Part shown: positions 15,072-15,540 of the stretch, in pieces
Layout: each line of letters begins with the position of its first letter
Position numbering within the stretch: position 1 is the first letter of the stretch
Source of the DNA: an uncultured Burkholderiales bacterium
GTDB taxonomy: Bacteria > Pseudomonadota > Gammaproteobacteria > Burkholderiales > Burkholderiaceae_C
Assembly: GCA_937927685.1 (NCBI GenBank)
Contig: CALBSC010000061.1
Span: forward strand, 1-15,540
Reading direction: 5' to 3'
Length of the DNA stretch: 15,540 nt
Made by a program: the position numbers and the translations under genes
The notes under the pieces: model-generated
Told to the model about the DNA's origin: nothing
The model's input: the letters and a program-made list of their open reading frames with translations, nothing else
The model's database searches: none

Positions 15072-15540
15072 CTGGCTGGTGTCATGGCCAGCAGGCGCTG
15101 ACGCGCCTCCTCAGGGATGTCGAGCGAACGGATCAAGCCGTGCAGGGCTTCGGCGGTCACGGTCTTGCCACGCGTGACGGCCTTGAGTTGCTCATAGGCC
15201 CCTTGCACGCCGTAGCGGCGCATCACGGTCTGGATGGGCTCGGCCAGGACTTCCCAGGCGGCATCCAGATCGGCATGCAGCGCTTCTTCATTGAGTTCGA
15301 GTTTGTCCAGGCCGGTGCACATCGACTGGTAAGCCAGCGCGGCGTAGCCCAGGGCCACGCCCATGTTGCGCAGCACCGTGCTGTCGGTGAGGTCGCGTTG
15401 CCAGCGGCTGATGGGCAGCTTCTCGCTCAGGTGGTGCAGCACCGCGTTGGCCAGGCCCAGGTTGCCCTCGGCGTTTTCAAAGTCGATCGGGTTGACCTTG
15501 TGCGGCATGGTCGACGAACCAATCTCGCCCTCGCGCAAGC
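15032..15540 (-). CDS. purB: Adenylosuccinate lyase, C-terminal part (5' end outside window)
   Basis: PurB cleaves fumarate from SAICAR and from adenylosuccinate in purine synthesis. The window holds the last 169 codons or so. They start just before the fumarase/aspartase-superfamily signature GEIGSSTMPHKVNPIDFENA, whose flexible loop contains the catalytic serine. Then come SRWQRDLTDSTVLRNMGVAL, AEPIQTVMRRYGVQGAYEQL and MTPASYVGKASELA, closely following the E. coli protein. The leftmost in-frame TTG at the window edge is an internal leucine. The 3' end overlaps the DUF3717/DUF1289 gene by 40 bases, tail to tail. Confidence 0.97.
   Translation of the reverse strand, partial: LREGEIGSSTMPHKVNPIDFENAEGNLGLANAVLHHLSEKLPISRWQRDLTDSTVLRNMGVALGYAALAYQSMCTGLDKLELNEEALHADLDAAWEVLAEPIQTVMRRYGVQGAYEQLKAVTRGKTVTAEALHGLIRSLDIPEEARQRLLAMTPASYVGKASELARRV

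Overview
The window is a chromosomal segment of a high-G+C betaproteobacterium, most likely a member of the Burkholderiales close to Comamonadaceae. The evidence is the wording of the conserved proteins (RecA, RecX, SucC, SucD, PurB), the short type-2 ArgC, a DUF3717+DUF1289 protein, and the order recA-recX ... sucC-sucD-terC-pilin ... moaC-M48 peptidase. No RNA gene, insertion sequence, CRISPR array or phage module was found. Most protein-coding sequence is densely packed housekeeping DNA.

Layout. 1-934: the 3' part of recA followed at once by recX, its usual modulator. 999-1916 (minus): argC, convergent with recX and divergent from the next operon. 2076-4144: sucC-sucD, both subunits of succinyl-CoA synthetase, 14 bases apart and closed by a strong hairpin at 4170-4194. 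4265-4957: a TerC/YjbE-family membrane protein. 5029-5544: a type IV pilin (PilA-like) with an intact prepilin leader. 5766-6407: a lipoprotein carrying a TonB-C-terminal-like domain. 6409-8337 (minus): a large membrane O-acyltransferase with a C-terminal SGNH esterase-like domain.

8338-8864 is a 527-base gene-free stretch. It leads into a two-gene unit of unknown function: a 700-residue lipoprotein with a glycine-rich tether (8865-10967) and a 362-residue predicted outer-membrane beta-barrel (10968-12056), whose ATG touches the stop codon of the first gene. This stretch is visibly poorer in G+C (about half in lines sampled by eye, against about two thirds in the flanks) and is the accessory-looking part of the window. 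Its most striking detail is a textbook intrinsic terminator (11-bp stem, 3-base loop, T-run) lying inside the signal-peptide codons of the barrel gene, which suggests translational coupling or attenuation between the two genes.

12123-15540 returns to core genes: moaC (minus), a divergent periplasmic M48 metalloprotease of the BepA type, a small four-helix membrane protein (minus) whose 3' end overlaps the protease gene, a DUF3717/DUF1289 protein, and the 3' part of purB (minus), which overlaps its neighbour by 40 bases.

Several products concern the cell envelope: pilin, TonB-like lipoprotein, O-acyltransferase, lipoprotein plus barrel, and BepA-type protease. The pilA-to-moaC interval looks like a variable surface locus set into an otherwise conserved neighbourhood. 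That reading is inference; the individual gene calls rest on visible motifs.
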